Assembly (NCBI GenBank): GCA_964608325.1
Contig: CAZSMX010000003.1
Span: forward strand, 1 to 64,000
DNA length: 64,000 nt
Direction of reading: 5' to 3'
Source of the DNA: CAZRVH01 sp964608325
Lineage (GTDB): Bacteria; Patescibacteriota; Gracilibacteria; Peribacterales; Peribacteraceae
A model generated the notes under the pieces. It was not told the origin of the DNA. It saw nothing but the letters and a program-made list of their open reading frames with translations, and made no database searches. Position 1 is the first letter of the stretch. Each line of letters begins with the position of its first letter. Shown one piece after another: positions 5,519 to 14,600 of the stretch. The position numbers were made by a program, and so were the translations under genes.

Positions 5519-8500
5519 TCACTGTTTGGCTTCCACGCGAATCTCCACCCGGTCTTCCCTGGTGTTGCCCGCAAGGTCCGTCGCCACCACGCGCAACGTG
5601 TGCGTGCCCGCGGCCAATTGGTCGTATGTCAGGGTGTAGGGCGCGGAGGGTTTGCGCGATAAGAGCAGGTCGTCGGCGTAGAATTCGACGTACTTGATGC
5701 CTGCGTCCTGGTCGTCCGCCACGGCCGTGATCGTGATGCTGTCTCCCTCCGTCACCACGTCCCCGTCATCGGGGGAGCTGAGGCGGATGTCCGGGCCGGC
5801 CGTGTCTTCGTCAAACGTGAAGGTCACTTCGTCGGACGCCGTGTTGAAGTACGTGTCTGTCACCGTCACCTTCAGCGTGTGCTTGCCGGACTTGCTGATG
5901 CTCTTGGGCACGCGGATGGGCTGCGTGTACGGGGCCTCGGTACTGCGGCCGACGCTCTTGCCGTCCAGTTCGTAGGTGACGAAGCGGACGCGGTCTCCCA
6001 CCTTGATATCCAGCCTCGGCTGGAAGGACGGATAGGAAGCTGTTCCGTCGGGGCTGAGGATGCTGACCTCAGGCTTCGTCATGCGGCCCGGCGTGAGGGC
6101 GAGCGAGCACTTCTCCCGCGGGATGAGGGGGAGGGGCAGTGTGGAGCCCGTGAAGACGCCTGTCACGGGATCGTAGGATCCCTTTTGTTTCTCGGCCCAT
6201 GCCTGGACGCTCTGGTCCCACTGGGGGAAGCGGTCGGCGAGGATGCTAGTAGGCACGAAGAAGCTCTTCTTCTCGCGCGCCTCGGCGGGACATTCGTCGG
6301 AGGCGAGCAGGTTCGTCACGCGGTCCACTTCGATGGTGACGCAGGCGGGGTCCGCCAAGGTCGGCGTATGGTCTGCCAGGAAGACGTCGGACTTGCGGTT
6401 GGCGATGGGGGTGCATTCGGAGGGAAGCTCCCCGGAGAGGGTGGAGATCTGCGGCTGTACGATGTTGCTTGGTACGGCGAAAGTGGTTTTGGGATTTTGT
6501 ACGAAGGAATGCGCGCGGGTCATATAGTCCTTCCAAATGGGGGAGGCTTGCGAGAGGGACTCCGCCTTTTCGGCGAGTGCGCTTGAGTCCGCATTGCCCA
6601 CCCAGACGCCCGTCACGAGGTTCGGCGTGTAGCCCATCGTCCACAGGTCGGACGGCCGGCGCACCGTGCAGTTGCCGGTATTGTTGCGATCAAGGCACTT
6701 GTTGCTGGTTCCAGTCTTGGCTGCCGCCGGATAACCGGGGACGGACAGGATGCTCTGCCAGTATTCGTTCGGGCGGGCGGAAACGTCGCTCAGCACGGAC
6801 GTCACTTGGTAGGCGACGCCCGGATCGATCACTTGGCTGCCCTTTTCCTCCGGCGCTTCGTACAGGATGTTGCCGCGGCGGTCCTTGATGCGTTCGATGG
6901 AGACCAGCGGCTTGTACACTCCGCCGTTCGCGTACGTGGCGTAGGCGTTCACCATTTGCGTCAGCGGGGTTTCGCCCGCGCCCAGCGACAGCGGCCAGCC
7001 GTACTCGAAGTTTCCTCCAAATTTTTCCTTCTGTTCCACCGGGGATGTGGCCCCGAGGCGCGATGCGAAGTCCAAGACACCGTCTTCGCCCCCCGCCAGG
7101 AAGAAGGCCTTGATGGCGGGAATGTTGCGCGAGGCTCCCAGCGCATGGCGTGCGTCCATCAGTCCCCAGAAGCCTCCATCGAAGTTCTGCGGCTCGTCCG
7201 TTCCGATCTTCGTGGGTACGTCGTAGAGGATGGTCGCCGGTCCGTATCCTTTTTCAAATGCCGCGCCGTACACGATCGGTTTGAAGCTGGATCCCGGCTG
7301 GCGCGGGGCTTGTGCCATATCCACCTTGCCGCCGTGTTCCTCATCGTTGTAATCGCTATTGCCCACGTACGCGCGGATCTTGTTGGTGCCTGTTTCCACG
7401 GAGACCAGCGCGATGTTGTGCGCCATGTAGGTCTTTGCGGTGCCTTCGGCTCTCGACGTCACCGCTTTTTCCGCCGCCTGCTGCATGTTCCAATCCAGCG
7501 TCGTTTCGATGGTGAGTCCGCCCTGGTCCAGGATCCCTTCCTCGGCTCCGTTGGCGAGAAGTTTTTCTGCCTGGTCCTTCACCCACAGCACGAAGTGCGC
7601 GGCGCGGATGTTCTCGCGGCTCTTTTCGAATTCCATGGTGAGCAAGGACTTCACCGCGTCGGCACGCTGCTGCTCCGTGATGTACCCGAGGTCCTGCATA
7701 TTCTTCAGGACTTGGTCCGCGCGCCCGCCCAGGTACACGAGGTTCGCGCCCGTTCCCACGTAGCCTCCCATGAGTCCGATGATGACGTCATCATCGTCGA
7801 TCTGATCCGCCTTGGTGACGCGGCCGGACGCGATGTCCTGGAGCACGTCCGCCGTCACCGTGGTGCGCACGTGCTTGCCGTAGGGATAGTAGTAACTGGG
7901 GGCCTGGGGGAGTGACGCCAGCACCGCGGATTCAGCGAGCGTCAGGTCTTTCGAATCCTTGTTGAAGTATGTCTTGCTTGCGAGGCCGATGCCGTAGGCG
8001 TTCTTTCCGAAGGGGATCCAGTTGAGGTAGAGGTTGATGAGTTCGTCCTTGCTGTAGTGCGATTCCAGCTGACAGCCCAGGATGATTTCCTTCAGCTTGC
8101 GGTTTACGATGAAATCCTTCTTGAGGTCGAGTGCGTTCCTGGCGAGCTGGCGGGTGAGCGTGGAGGCTCCTCCGCTCTGTCCGAAGCGGAAGACGACGCG
8201 TAGGAGGGCGCGGACATCCAGGCAACCGCGGCTGTAGAAGCGCTCGTCCTCGATGGCGACCACCGCGTTCTTCACGTTCTCCGGGATTTGTTCGCCCGGC
8301 ACGTACACGCGATCTTCCTCGCGGAAGAGGCGGTAGAGTTCGACTCCTTTGTGATCCACGATGACCGAGCTTTGCGCGGCGATGAGGTTGCGCGCGTCGG
8401 TAATGTCCGGAAGCGTAATGAACAGGAATGCCCCGTAGACGAAGGCCGCCCCGGTTCCCCAGAGCAGGACGTCCTTGATCAATCTCTTCTGTCCGCGTTG

Positions 8501-8668
8501 CCGGACCCACGCGACGCTGTTGCGATAGAGGGCGACCATGCGTTCCTTGTTCCAGTTCGATGCCTGGCCGGACGCGCGGCGATGCGTTCCGCGCTGATGC
8601 GGAGCATGACGAGCCGGCGAATGTTCTTTGCGGCCGTCCAGCGGCCTGCTGTGAAAGTCCTGATCCAT
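5519..8668 (-). CDS. Bifunctional penicillin-binding protein (class A) with C-terminal Ig-like domains
   Basis: About 1049 residues from the ATG at 8668 (an in-frame ATG at 8716 is an alternative). A basic cytoplasmic tail and a membrane helix (~67-86) precede a GT51 transglycosylase domain with catalytic AIEDERFYS (Glu ~140), GGASTLTRQLARN and KLKEIILGCQLE. The transpeptidase domain follows with SSFK (Ser ~460), ASRN and KTGTS. Unlike most PBP1A proteins, the last ~250 residues form Ig/cadherin-like beta domains (VKYVEFYADD, TLTYDQLAAGTHTLRVVATDLAGN). It polymerises and cross-links peptidoglycan outside the membrane. The gene stands alone, divergent from a T4SS-pilin-like gene. Confidence 0.93.
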   Translation of the reverse strand: MDQDFHSRPLDGRKEHSPARHAPHQRGTHRRASGQASNWNKERMVALYRNSVAWVRQRGQKRLIKDVLLWGTGAAFVYGAFLFITLPDITDARNLIAAQSSVIVDHKGVELYRLFREEDRVYVPGEQIPENVKNAVVAIEDERFYSRGCLDVRALLRVVFRFGQSGGASTLTRQLARNALDLKKDFIVNRKLKEIILGCQLESHYSKDELINLYLNWIPFGKNAYGIGLASKTYFNKDSKDLTLAESAVLASLPQAPSYYYPYGKHVRTTVTADVLQDIASGRVTKADQIDDDDVIIGLMGGYVGTGANLVYLGGRADQVLKNMQDLGYITEQQRADAVKSLLTMEFEKSRENIRAAHFVLWVKDQAEKLLANGAEEGILDQGGLTIETTLDWNMQQAAEKAVTSRAEGTAKTYMAHNIALVSVETGTNKIRAYVGNSDYNDEEHGGKVDMAQAPRQPGSSFKPIVYGAAFEKGYGPATILYDVPTKIGTDEPQNFDGGFWGLMDARHALGASRNIPAIKAFFLAGGEDGVLDFASRLGATSPVEQKEKFGGNFEYGWPLSLGAGETPLTQMVNAYATYANGGVYKPLVSIERIKDRRGNILYEAPEEKGSQVIDPGVAYQVTSVLSDVSARPNEYWQSILSVPGYPAAAKTGTSNKCLDRNNTGNCTVRRPSDLWTMGYTPNLVTGVWVGNADSSALAEKAESLSQASPIWKDYMTRAHSFVQNPKTTFAVPSNIVQPQISTLSGELPSECTPIANRKSDVFLADHTPTLADPACVTIEVDRVTNLLASDECPAEAREKKSFFVPTSILADRFPQWDQSVQAWAEKQKGSYDPVTGVFTGSTLPLPLIPREKCSLALTPGRMTKPEVSILSPDGTASYPSFQPRLDIKVGDRVRFVTYELDGKSVGRSTEAPYTQPIRVPKSISKSGKHTLKVTVTDTYFNTASDEVTFTFDEDTAGPDIRLSSPDDGDVVTEGDSITITAVADDQDAGIKYVEFYADDLLLSRKPSAPYTLTYDQLAAGTHTLRVVATDLAGNTREDRVEIRVEAKQ

Positions 8669-8709
8669 GTTGGAGCGTAAGTGTAGGGGCAAAAACCCGG
8701 GAGGCGCAA

Positions 8710-8739
8710 TGTACATTCCCGTGAAAAATGTGCTATACT
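8710..8739 (+). promoter_or_regulatory. Extended -10 promoter for the gene at 8749
   Basis: TGTACA (8710-8715), an 18-nt spacer, then TGC-TATACT (8731-8739), an extended -10. The ATG starts 9 nt later, so the message would be leaderless or nearly so. Confidence 0.55.
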
Positions 8740-8748
8740 GCGTTCGTG

Positions 8749-9075
8749 ATGCGCACCCTCGTTTCGGCGGTTTCCTTCCTGTCGGCGGCTCCCGCCGCTT
8801 TCGCGCAGGGGGTTACCGGCAAATTGCAGGTGAATACCGGTTCGAACATTGATTTCTGGACCCTCATCGGCAACGTATTGGGATTCCTCGCGAACGCGGC
8901 GCTTTTCATCGCGCCCGTCATCTTCCTTCTAGGGGTCCTGTATTACACCATCGGCGGGGCCACGGGGGATACCGACAAGGGGAAGGACATGATGAAGACG
9001 ACATTGAAGGGATTCATCCTTATCATCGGCGCGTACTCCATTTTGCGTACCGTTTACTATTTCCTCCAGGGCTGA
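8749..9075 (+). CDS. T4SS_pilin-like small membrane protein
   Basis: 108 residues. A signal peptide (MRTLVSAVSFLSAAPAAFAQ) is followed by two hydrophobic helices (about 42-65 and 82-105) separated by a short polar loop, GGATGDTDKGKDMMK. This is the layout of the small TrbC/VirB2-type pilin-like proteins that are abundant in Patescibacteria: helix, GG-x-[charged loop], helix. The ATG at 8749 is chosen over an upstream in-frame codon because the -10 box lies between them. No other secretion genes are adjacent in the window. The pilin role is inferred from topology. Confidence 0.6.
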   Translation: MRTLVSAVSFLSAAPAAFAQGVTGKLQVNTGSNIDFWTLIGNVLGFLANAALFIAPVIFLLGVLYYTIGGATGDTDKGKDMMKTTLKGFILIIGAYSILRTVYYFLQG

Positions 9076-9167
9076 TCCGGCTACGCTTGCGAGCTTTGCC
9101 GTGATTATGCGGTGTAAATTATCGCGAATTTCCTTTCCTTGGACCCTTTTTTCCATACAATCCTGCC

Positions 9168-9783
9168 ATGAGCGACAGCGGTTCCCTTCCGCCGGATGTC
9201 CTGGAGCAGCTTGAACGTGCCGAGCAGCTGAAGTTGAGCGGCAAGCATATCGAAGCCTTGATGCTCCTGGAGCAACTCGTCCTGGATGACCCGGGGAACG
9301 TCGCCGCGCTCGAGGAAATCGCGGATAACGAATTGAGCTTGGAGCGCTACGACCGCGCGGAGATCGCCGCGAGCCAGGCGATCGACATGGATGCGGCCAG
9401 CTACACCGGCCACTACATTATGGGATTCATCCGCTCGCACCAGGGCAGGTGGGACGAGGCGCACGCGTGCCTCACGCTTGCCAACAAACTGAAGCCGAAC
9501 AATCCGGAGATTTTACGCTGCCTGGGATGGGTGCTCTTCAACATGGACAAGAAGCCGCAGGGGGTCGTCACCCTCGAGCGTTCGCTCAATCTCGATAGCG
9601 ATAACACGCTCACGCTCTGCGACCTGGGCGTGGCGTACCTCGAACTCCGGAATTTCCAGAAGGCCCGCGCCCTCTTCATTCGCACGCTGGACCTGGACCC
9701 GATGAACCTGCGCGCACGCGAATGCATCGCCGCCATCGACCGTATCGAAAGCCAGATGGCCGACAAAACACAGAAGATCGTGT
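9168..9783 (+). CDS. Tetratricopeptide repeat protein, truncated by scaffold gap
   Basis: 205 residues are visible before the run of N. At least four TPR units follow one another (for example YTGHYIMGFIRSHQGRWDEA, ILRCLGWVLFNMDKKPQG and LCDLGVAYLELRNFQKARA), each ending in a D/N-P or L-D-P turn. There is no signal peptide. TACAAT at 9156-9161 ends 6 nt before the ATG, so the gene is probably leaderless. TPR arrays act as protein-binding scaffolds; the partner is unknown. The 3' end lies in the gap. Confidence 0.85.
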
Positions 9784-9883
9784 NNNNNNNNNNNNNNNNN
9801 NNNNNNNNNNNNNNNNNNNNNNNNNNNNNNNNNNNNNNNNNNNNNNNNNNNNNNNNNNNNNNNNNNNNNNNNNNNNNNNNNNN
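9784..9883. other. Assembly gap (100 N)
   Basis: Exactly 100 N, the usual placeholder for a gap of unknown size. It removes the end of the TPR gene and the start of ftsX, and possibly an ftsE gene between them. Confidence 0.98.
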
Positions 9884-10492
9884 TTCCTGGAGCAGTACAA
9901 GCTGAGCAACCCCTTCCCGGACAGCTTCCTCGTGACGTTACGCAACGCGGATGATTACGCGCCCCTCCTTGCCACCATCCAACAGGAGAAATACCGCTCC
10001 GTGCTGGATCCTTCTTCGCTCACGTCCGTGTCGGACCAGGAAAAAGACCTGAAGGGAGTCCTTCAGATGACGCAGGCGTTCCAGGCGTTCGCGTTCGCCT
10101 TCGCGGTCCTCGCCGGGCTCATCTTGTGCGCCATGATGGCCGAGTACGTGGGCCGGTCGCTCCGCGGACGCAAAGAAGAATTCGTCCTCCAAAACGCCCT
10201 CGGCGCGGCGCATGTCTCCTTGGTCTCCCTGCTTGCGTCCGAGATTACGGCGTTGCTTCTCATGGCGTTCGCCATCGCGTCGGTCCTGACGGTCGCGGTC
10301 GTCGCGCTGGCCCCCGTCGCCGTCGCATCGTTCAGCACGAACGATATCTTCCTCCAGTTGCAGGCCGCCATCCGCCCCTTCCTGTTCACCGCCATCCCGG
10401 CCACGCTCCTGATCGAACTCGTCCTCATCCCCGCATGCGCATGGGGTATCACGTCATTCCGCGTCAGGAGGAACCTGTCCCGTCCGTCGTAA
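9884..10492 (+). CDS. ftsX: FtsX-like cell-division ABC permease, 5' end missing
   Basis: 202 residues after the gap. The fragment starts in the extracytoplasmic domain with the NPFPDSFLVTLRNADDY segment typical of FtsX (NPLPxSF). It continues with a helix-rich linker and three hydrophobic segments: ~65-85, LVSLLASEITALLLMAF and the final FLFTAIPATLLIELVLI. In FtsEX the complex regulates peptidoglycan hydrolases at the septum. ftsE would be expected just upstream, inside or before the gap. The stop is 4 nt before the recO start. Confidence 0.7.
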   Translation, partial: FLEQYKLSNPFPDSFLVTLRNADDYAPLLATIQQEKYRSVLDPSSLTSVSDQEKDLKGVLQMTQAFQAFAFAFAVLAGLILCAMMAEYVGRSLRGRKEEFVLQNALGAAHVSLVSLLASEITALLLMAFAIASVLTVAVVALAPVAVASFSTNDIFLQLQAAIRPFLFTAIPATLLIELVLIPACAWGITSFRVRRNLSRPS

Positions 10493-10496
10493 TCGC

Positions 10497-11144
10497 ATGT
10501 CCCGATCCTCCGTCATGGACGGCATCGTGATGCGCACGATCGATATCGGCGAGGCCGATCGCCTGTGCATCTTGTTCACGAAGGAGGCGGGCCTCATCGC
10601 CGCGCGCGCGAAGGCCGTGCGCAAGCCCGGGAGCCGGATGGGAGGAACGTTGCTGCCCATGCGGCGGGTGCAGGCGGAGATGGTGCAGACGGACAAGAAC
10701 GCCATCATCACCGGCGCCCGTGCGATCGGGGAGATGCCGAAGGACGCCAAGGATGCGTCACTCTTCCTGTTCCTCCGGTTCGGCCAGGCGGCGGAGATGG
10801 TGCTGGCGTTGACGGAAGAAGGCGAGCCCATGCCAAGGATTTACGATCTCCTGTGCCAATTCCTGCAGATCGCGGGGACGGAAGAGGACCCTCTTCCCGC
10901 GTTCCAACTGCGTTTACTCTTCCTGCTCGGGCTGCTCCCGTACCAGCAGGACGACCGGCGCTACGCGAAGCTCTCGCGCGAGGCGCAGATGTGCGTCGCC
11001 GCGTTCGCGAACAACGCGCCGCTTCCGGCGTTCATGGATCTTCCGTTGCGCATGGAAGAAATCGACCGCTTCCGCACGCTGCTCATCCAGGATTCGCTGA
11101 GCCGCCCGTTGCGATCGGCCGGGCTTCATATGACGCAGTATTAA
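10497..11144 (+). CDS. recO: DNA repair protein RecO
   Basis: 215 residues. The N-terminal OB-fold segment (GIVMRTIDIGEADRLCILFTKEAGLIAARAKAVRKPGSRMGG) and the helical C-terminal region (FLFLRF, LYxLL-type repeats, FQLRLLFLLGLLP) match RecO, which loads RecA with RecR on SSB-coated DNA. It lacks the zinc-binding cysteines found in some RecO proteins. It lies 4 nt after ftsX and is probably co-transcribed. It is slightly shorter than the usual 230-250 residues. Confidence 0.88.
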   Translation: MSRSSVMDGIVMRTIDIGEADRLCILFTKEAGLIAARAKAVRKPGSRMGGTLLPMRRVQAEMVQTDKNAIITGARAIGEMPKDAKDASLFLFLRFGQAAEMVLALTEEGEPMPRIYDLLCQFLQIAGTEEDPLPAFQLRLLFLLGLLPYQQDDRRYAKLSREAQMCVAAFANNAPLPAFMDLPLRMEEIDRFRTLLIQDSLSRPLRSAGLHMTQY

Positions 11145-11146
11145 TT

Positions 11147-11212
11147 TCCTCACCCTTCCCTCTCCTCAAGGAGAGGGTGCCCGAAGGGCGGGAGAGGGTA
11201 GGGTGAGGGAAA
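11147..11212. repeat. Intergenic inverted repeat (CCCTCTCC family)
   Basis: TTTCCTCACCC...CCCTCTCC and GGAGAGGG...GGGTGAGGGAAA form nested inverted repeats that fill the whole space between the convergent recO and VanW genes. A related element is at 25191-25226. It may act as a bidirectional terminator; there is no T tract. Confidence 0.65.
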
Positions 11213-12511
11213 TCAAGGAAGGGGGTTCGAATCAGACTCGAACCATGTGGGCACGTCTGCCCCGCTTCCGCTGCCGGTGACCGGCATGCTCGACACGCCC
11301 ACCAGGTAATAGAGGGGGCGCGCCTGGTAGTTCGAGAACACGGGCTCCGTCTTCTCGGTTCCGTCCACGCTCTTCACGATGCGGTACCACGCTGCCTTCA
11401 GTCCGGGGACGCGTTCGCCGACTTTCTTTTTCTCGCCGGGCGCGAGGTCCGTGGTGTATTCCGTCCTGTCCGGCGGCGGAGCCACGCGGTCCCAGATGTA
11501 CGGGCCGACGACGTTGCTCACGCGGTCGTCATGCGTGCCGTAGTAGATGAAAAACGCGAGATCGCCCTTGGCGTAGGTCTGCATGAGGAGGGCGCCCGGG
11601 CTGTCGTTTTTGAACTTGATGTCGACGTTCGGCGGATACACCGTGGCGTCCGTTCCTTGGGGGAAGTAGTGGCTGACGCTGTAGCTGTGATTCCTGCGCT
11701 GCGTGATGGGGAAGCCGTATTCCCATACCCCTCGGTAGGCCGTGGAGCTCACCTGGCACAGTCCTCCGCCGTAGTCCGGCACGGTCTGGTCGCCCTTGAT
11801 GACGAGTTCCTTCAGGTAGCCCGTGGAACCGTCGACGGGTCCCAGCGTCTCGACGAAGGAAAATACGGAGTCCTTCGGAATGAGGTGTCCGTTGAACTTC
11901 GCGAGGCCCGTGGCGATGTTATGCCTGCGGTTCGCCGGCGAGTTATCGAAATTCGATTCGCCGATCGTCACGATTTCCCGTATCCCGGCCGCCTGCAGTG
12001 TAGGGTCGAGCACGGTCACTTTGGGCTGCGTCTCGATGATCGGCAGCTCCACGTCCGCGATGCCTTTCTCCATGGCGGCCTCCGTCAGGTCCGCCGCCCC
12101 GTCCAGGTCGATCCTGCGGCCCGTCAGTCCCACGCCGTCGAAGACAATCTTCCCCTTTGCGTCTTTGCTGATCGTGACGTCGCTCGCCTCCCGGTTGAGC
12201 GTCCATCCCGCGTGCTTTTCGATGACGGCCTTGATTGCCTCGCGGTTCGAAGCAGGACGTCTCTCCTCCCGTACGCCTGCCGGCAGCGGGGGCGTCACGT
12301 CGCCGTCCACCAGCCACTCCTGCGCCGGTTGGATCGGTTCGCCATTCAGCGTCCATACGTCCTCCTGCAATTTCTGGTTTGAAAATTCCTTCGTTTGGAT
12401 TACGAAGATGTAATGCTTATGGCGGTACGTGATCGATGTTACCGCGGCATGCGCGGAGACGGGCAGGAGCCACGTTAGAACGAAGCCGGCGAAAAACACG
12501 GTGCGTCGCAC
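11213..12511 (-). CDS. VanW family protein, secreted
   Basis: 432 residues from a GTG start at 12511. Signal peptide at 1-23 (ending SAHA). The VanW core is clear near residues 230-300: FNGHLIPKDSVFSFVETLGP, YGGGLCQVSSTAYRGVWE, NHSYSVSHYFPQGTDATVYPP. A G5-like beta segment (PPDRTEYTTDLAPGEKK) follows. Residues 90-190 resemble the putative peptidoglycan-binding domain often found before VanW. VanW proteins are envelope-associated; their activity is still poorly defined. It lies 25 nt downstream of the RNase H gene on the same strand. Confidence 0.88.
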   Translation of the reverse strand: MRRTVFFAGFVLTWLLPVSAHAAVTSITYRHKHYIFVIQTKEFSNQKLQEDVWTLNGEPIQPAQEWLVDGDVTPPLPAGVREERRPASNREAIKAVIEKHAGWTLNREASDVTISKDAKGKIVFDGVGLTGRRIDLDGAADLTEAAMEKGIADVELPIIETQPKVTVLDPTLQAAGIREIVTIGESNFDNSPANRRHNIATGLAKFNGHLIPKDSVFSFVETLGPVDGSTGYLKELVIKGDQTVPDYGGGLCQVSSTAYRGVWEYGFPITQRRNHSYSVSHYFPQGTDATVYPPNVDIKFKNDSPGALLMQTYAKGDLAFFIYYGTHDDRVSNVVGPYIWDRVAPPPDRTEYTTDLAPGEKKKVGERVPGLKAAWYRIVKSVDGTEKTEPVFSNYQARPLYYLVGVSSMPVTGSGSGADVPTWFESDSNPLP

Positions 12512-12536
12512 GGCCGCATTGTGAGGCCTCCGCTGC

Positions 12537-13202
12537 TTAGTGCCAAGAGGATCGCTGATTTTGTTGGCGGTAGGAGTCGCCCGGTGAGGATTTGTGCGAA
12601 GGCTCGTTGAAGAGGGAGGCCTGGGGGGTCGGGCGCGGGGCGTGGGGCGTGGGATCCGGCAGCTCGTCCAGCGCCTTGTTCACCAGCGCGTCCGCGCGAT
12701 GGTTGTCCCCGCGGGGGATATGCTCGAAGACGACGTCTGCCAGTTCCTGGCTCAGTTCCCGGATTTCGTCCACGAACGGCTTCAGGGTGGCCATTTTCAC
12801 CTGGTATTCGCCCCGCACCTGCTTCACCACGAGTTCGCTGTCCAGGTGGCAGATGAGGCGGTTGGGTTGGTAGGCGAGGGCCATCTTCAATCCCTCGATG
12901 AGCGCGCGGTACTCGGCCACGTTGTTGGTCTCCACCCCGATGCGCTCGTAGAGTTGATCCAAGACCTCGCCCTTCACGGGGTCTTCCAAGATAGCCGCGA
13001 TGGCGGCTTGCCCGGGGTTGCCGCGCGATCCGCCGTCCGTGAACAGGTGCAGGACCCCTCCCACCGATTTAGGAAGGTCATTCTCCGGGTTTGGTTCCCT
13101 GGTGAGTGCTTCCTCCAGAATCTGCGCCACGAATTTCTCCCGCTCGCGCAGCTTCGGAAACAATTCCGCGAGTCGTCGTTCGAGGGTGGCGGGGAGGCGC
13201 AT
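12537..13202 (-). CDS. RNase HI family protein
   Basis: 221 residues. The RNase H fold and its acidic active site are complete: FTDGGSRGNPG (first Asp), NNVAEYRAL (Glu), CHLDSELVVKQ (Asp) and DNHRADALVN (last Asp). The ~45-residue N-terminal helical segment is not part of the canonical domain. The tail (PDPTPHAPRPTPQ) is encoded by a GGGGCGTGGGGCG repeat (12618-12660) that also occurs inside a glycosyltransferase at 35288. TATAAT ends 6 nt before the ATG, so the gene looks leaderless. It would degrade the RNA strand of RNA-DNA hybrids. Confidence 0.88.
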   Translation of the reverse strand: MRLPATLERRLAELFPKLREREKFVAQILEEALTREPNPENDLPKSVGGVLHLFTDGGSRGNPGQAAIAAILEDPVKGEVLDQLYERIGVETNNVAEYRALIEGLKMALAYQPNRLICHLDSELVVKQVRGEYQVKMATLKPFVDEIRELSQELADVVFEHIPRGDNHRADALVNKALDELPDPTPHAPRPTPQASLFNEPSHKSSPGDSYRQQNQRSSWH

Positions 13203-13208
13203 GGGGTG

Positions 13209-13306
13209 ATTATAGGGTTAGGGTTGGGGTTGGGGCTAGGGATTAGAAAACCAGCTGCAAATATGCCCATAGGAAATAGGAAGTTCCTAACCCCAACCCT
13301 AACCCT
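13209..13306. repeat. Telomere-like GGGTTA inverted repeat, overlapping a -10 box
   Basis: GGGTTAGGGTTGGGGTTGGGG near 13216-13236 faces CCCCAACCCTAACCC near 13291-13305. The left arm abuts ATTATA (13209-13214), the -10 box of the RNase H gene on the minus strand. The right arm abuts the stop codon of the S41 protease gene. The element sits entirely between the two genes. Confidence 0.7.
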
Positions 13307-14581
13307 TTATTTTATCGCCCCGCTTCCCGTCGGCACGCTCACCTTGCCTTCCGTAAGGAGCTGGAGCGCGGCTTCCAGCTGCCTGTCCGCGTCCACCGGT
13401 GCGTTCTTCTCCTGCTGCACGGTCACGTCCGGCGATACTCCTTCCTTGCTGAGGTCCCGGCCCTTCGGCGTGTGCCACTTCGCGATGGTGACGCGCAGGC
13501 TGGACCCGCCCGGAAGGTCGATCACTTCTTGCACCGTGCCCTTGCCGAAGCTCTTCATGCCGATGATGGTCGCGCGCTTGTTGTCCTGCAGGGCCCCTGC
13601 CAGGATTTCCGAGGCGGAAGCCGAGCCTTCGTTGATAAGTACCACGAGGGGAATGGCGGGGAGGATGGTGTTGCCCGACACCTTCTGCACGTCCACGGGT
13701 TCGTCGCGGCGCACCACCGATACCACGTCGCCCTGCGCCATGAACATGGAGGCGATATCCACCGCGCCGTTCAGGTAGCCTCCGCCGTTGTAGCGCAGGT
13801 CGACGATGAGGCCTTTGATCTCGTCGGGCTTGATGCCGCGGAGGATGGAGTCCACTTCCTGCACGGTCTCGGATCCGAACTGGTGGACCGAGAGCAGTCC
13901 GATGCTGCCCGTGGCGGTCTCCTTCACTTCGTACTCCGTACTCGGCACGTGGATTTCCGCGCGCGTGATGGTGAAGAAGCGCGGTTCCTTGTCCCCGTCG
14001 CGGAATACCTCGATCTTCACGTTCGTTCCCTCTTTTCCGCGGATGCGGCTGACGACGGTGTTCAGGGGCTGCCCGAACACGTCCCAGTCGTCCACCGACA
14101 GGATAATGTCCTTCGGCAGCAATCCGGAGCGTTCGGCGGGGGAGCCTTTCACGATGCCCACGATGACGATGTTTTCGTTGTTGACGGTCAGCTCCGCCCC
14201 GATGCCTTCCAGGTCGCCGTTCAGGGAATCGCGGAAGTCGACGTTCTCATCCGGCGTCATGAAGACGGTGTAGGGGTCGCCTGCGGAGGCCACCATCCCC
14301 CGTACCGCCCCGTAGACCATTTGCTGCGCGTTGAGTCCGGCCGTATCGATGTACTTGTCCAACAGGAGGTTCCACACGCCCCACAGGAGCCCGATGTTCA
14401 CGTCTTTCTGCGGGTCCGTCACCGTCGCCCCGCTTTCCGTCGCGTTCACGTACAGGCTGTCCAGGCGCGTCTGCAGGTCGGTGACCTCTTTCTGCACGTA
14501 ACGCATGCCAAGCTGCCACCCCAGGATAAGGGTGAAGAGCGGAAGGGCGATCAGGGGGAAAATACGGGAGAATTTGGACAT
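13307..14581 (-). CDS. S41 family carboxy-terminal processing protease (CtpA-like)
   Basis: 424 residues from the ATG at 14581. An N-terminal membrane anchor (MSKFSRIFPLIALPLFTLIL) is followed by a helical domain and a PDZ domain (IVGIVKGSPAERSGLLPKDIILSVDD). The S41 catalytic domain then has LIVDLRYNGGG, the nucleophile Ser in NEGSASASEILAGAL and the general-base Lys in KSFGKGTVQ. These proteases trim or degrade exported proteins. The start is chosen at the anchor; the longer frame upstream runs into the divergent gene's promoter. No Shine-Dalgarno. Confidence 0.93.
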   Translation of the reverse strand: MSKFSRIFPLIALPLFTLILGWQLGMRYVQKEVTDLQTRLDSLYVNATESGATVTDPQKDVNIGLLWGVWNLLLDKYIDTAGLNAQQMVYGAVRGMVASAGDPYTVFMTPDENVDFRDSLNGDLEGIGAELTVNNENIVIVGIVKGSPAERSGLLPKDIILSVDDWDVFGQPLNTVVSRIRGKEGTNVKIEVFRDGDKEPRFFTITRAEIHVPSTEYEVKETATGSIGLLSVHQFGSETVQEVDSILRGIKPDEIKGLIVDLRYNGGGYLNGAVDIASMFMAQGDVVSVVRRDEPVDVQKVSGNTILPAIPLVVLINEGSASASEILAGALQDNKRATIIGMKSFGKGTVQEVIDLPGGSSLRVTIAKWHTPKGRDLSKEGVSPDVTVQQEKNAPVDADRQLEAALQLLTEGKVSVPTGSGAIK

Positions 14582-14600
14582 GCGAATGCCAGGAAATTCG

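Noticed and set aside
9168..10492. TPR-FtsX fusion protein across the gap
   Set aside because: The two frames meet only through the 100-N placeholder, whose length is arbitrary; the domains are not known to be fused.
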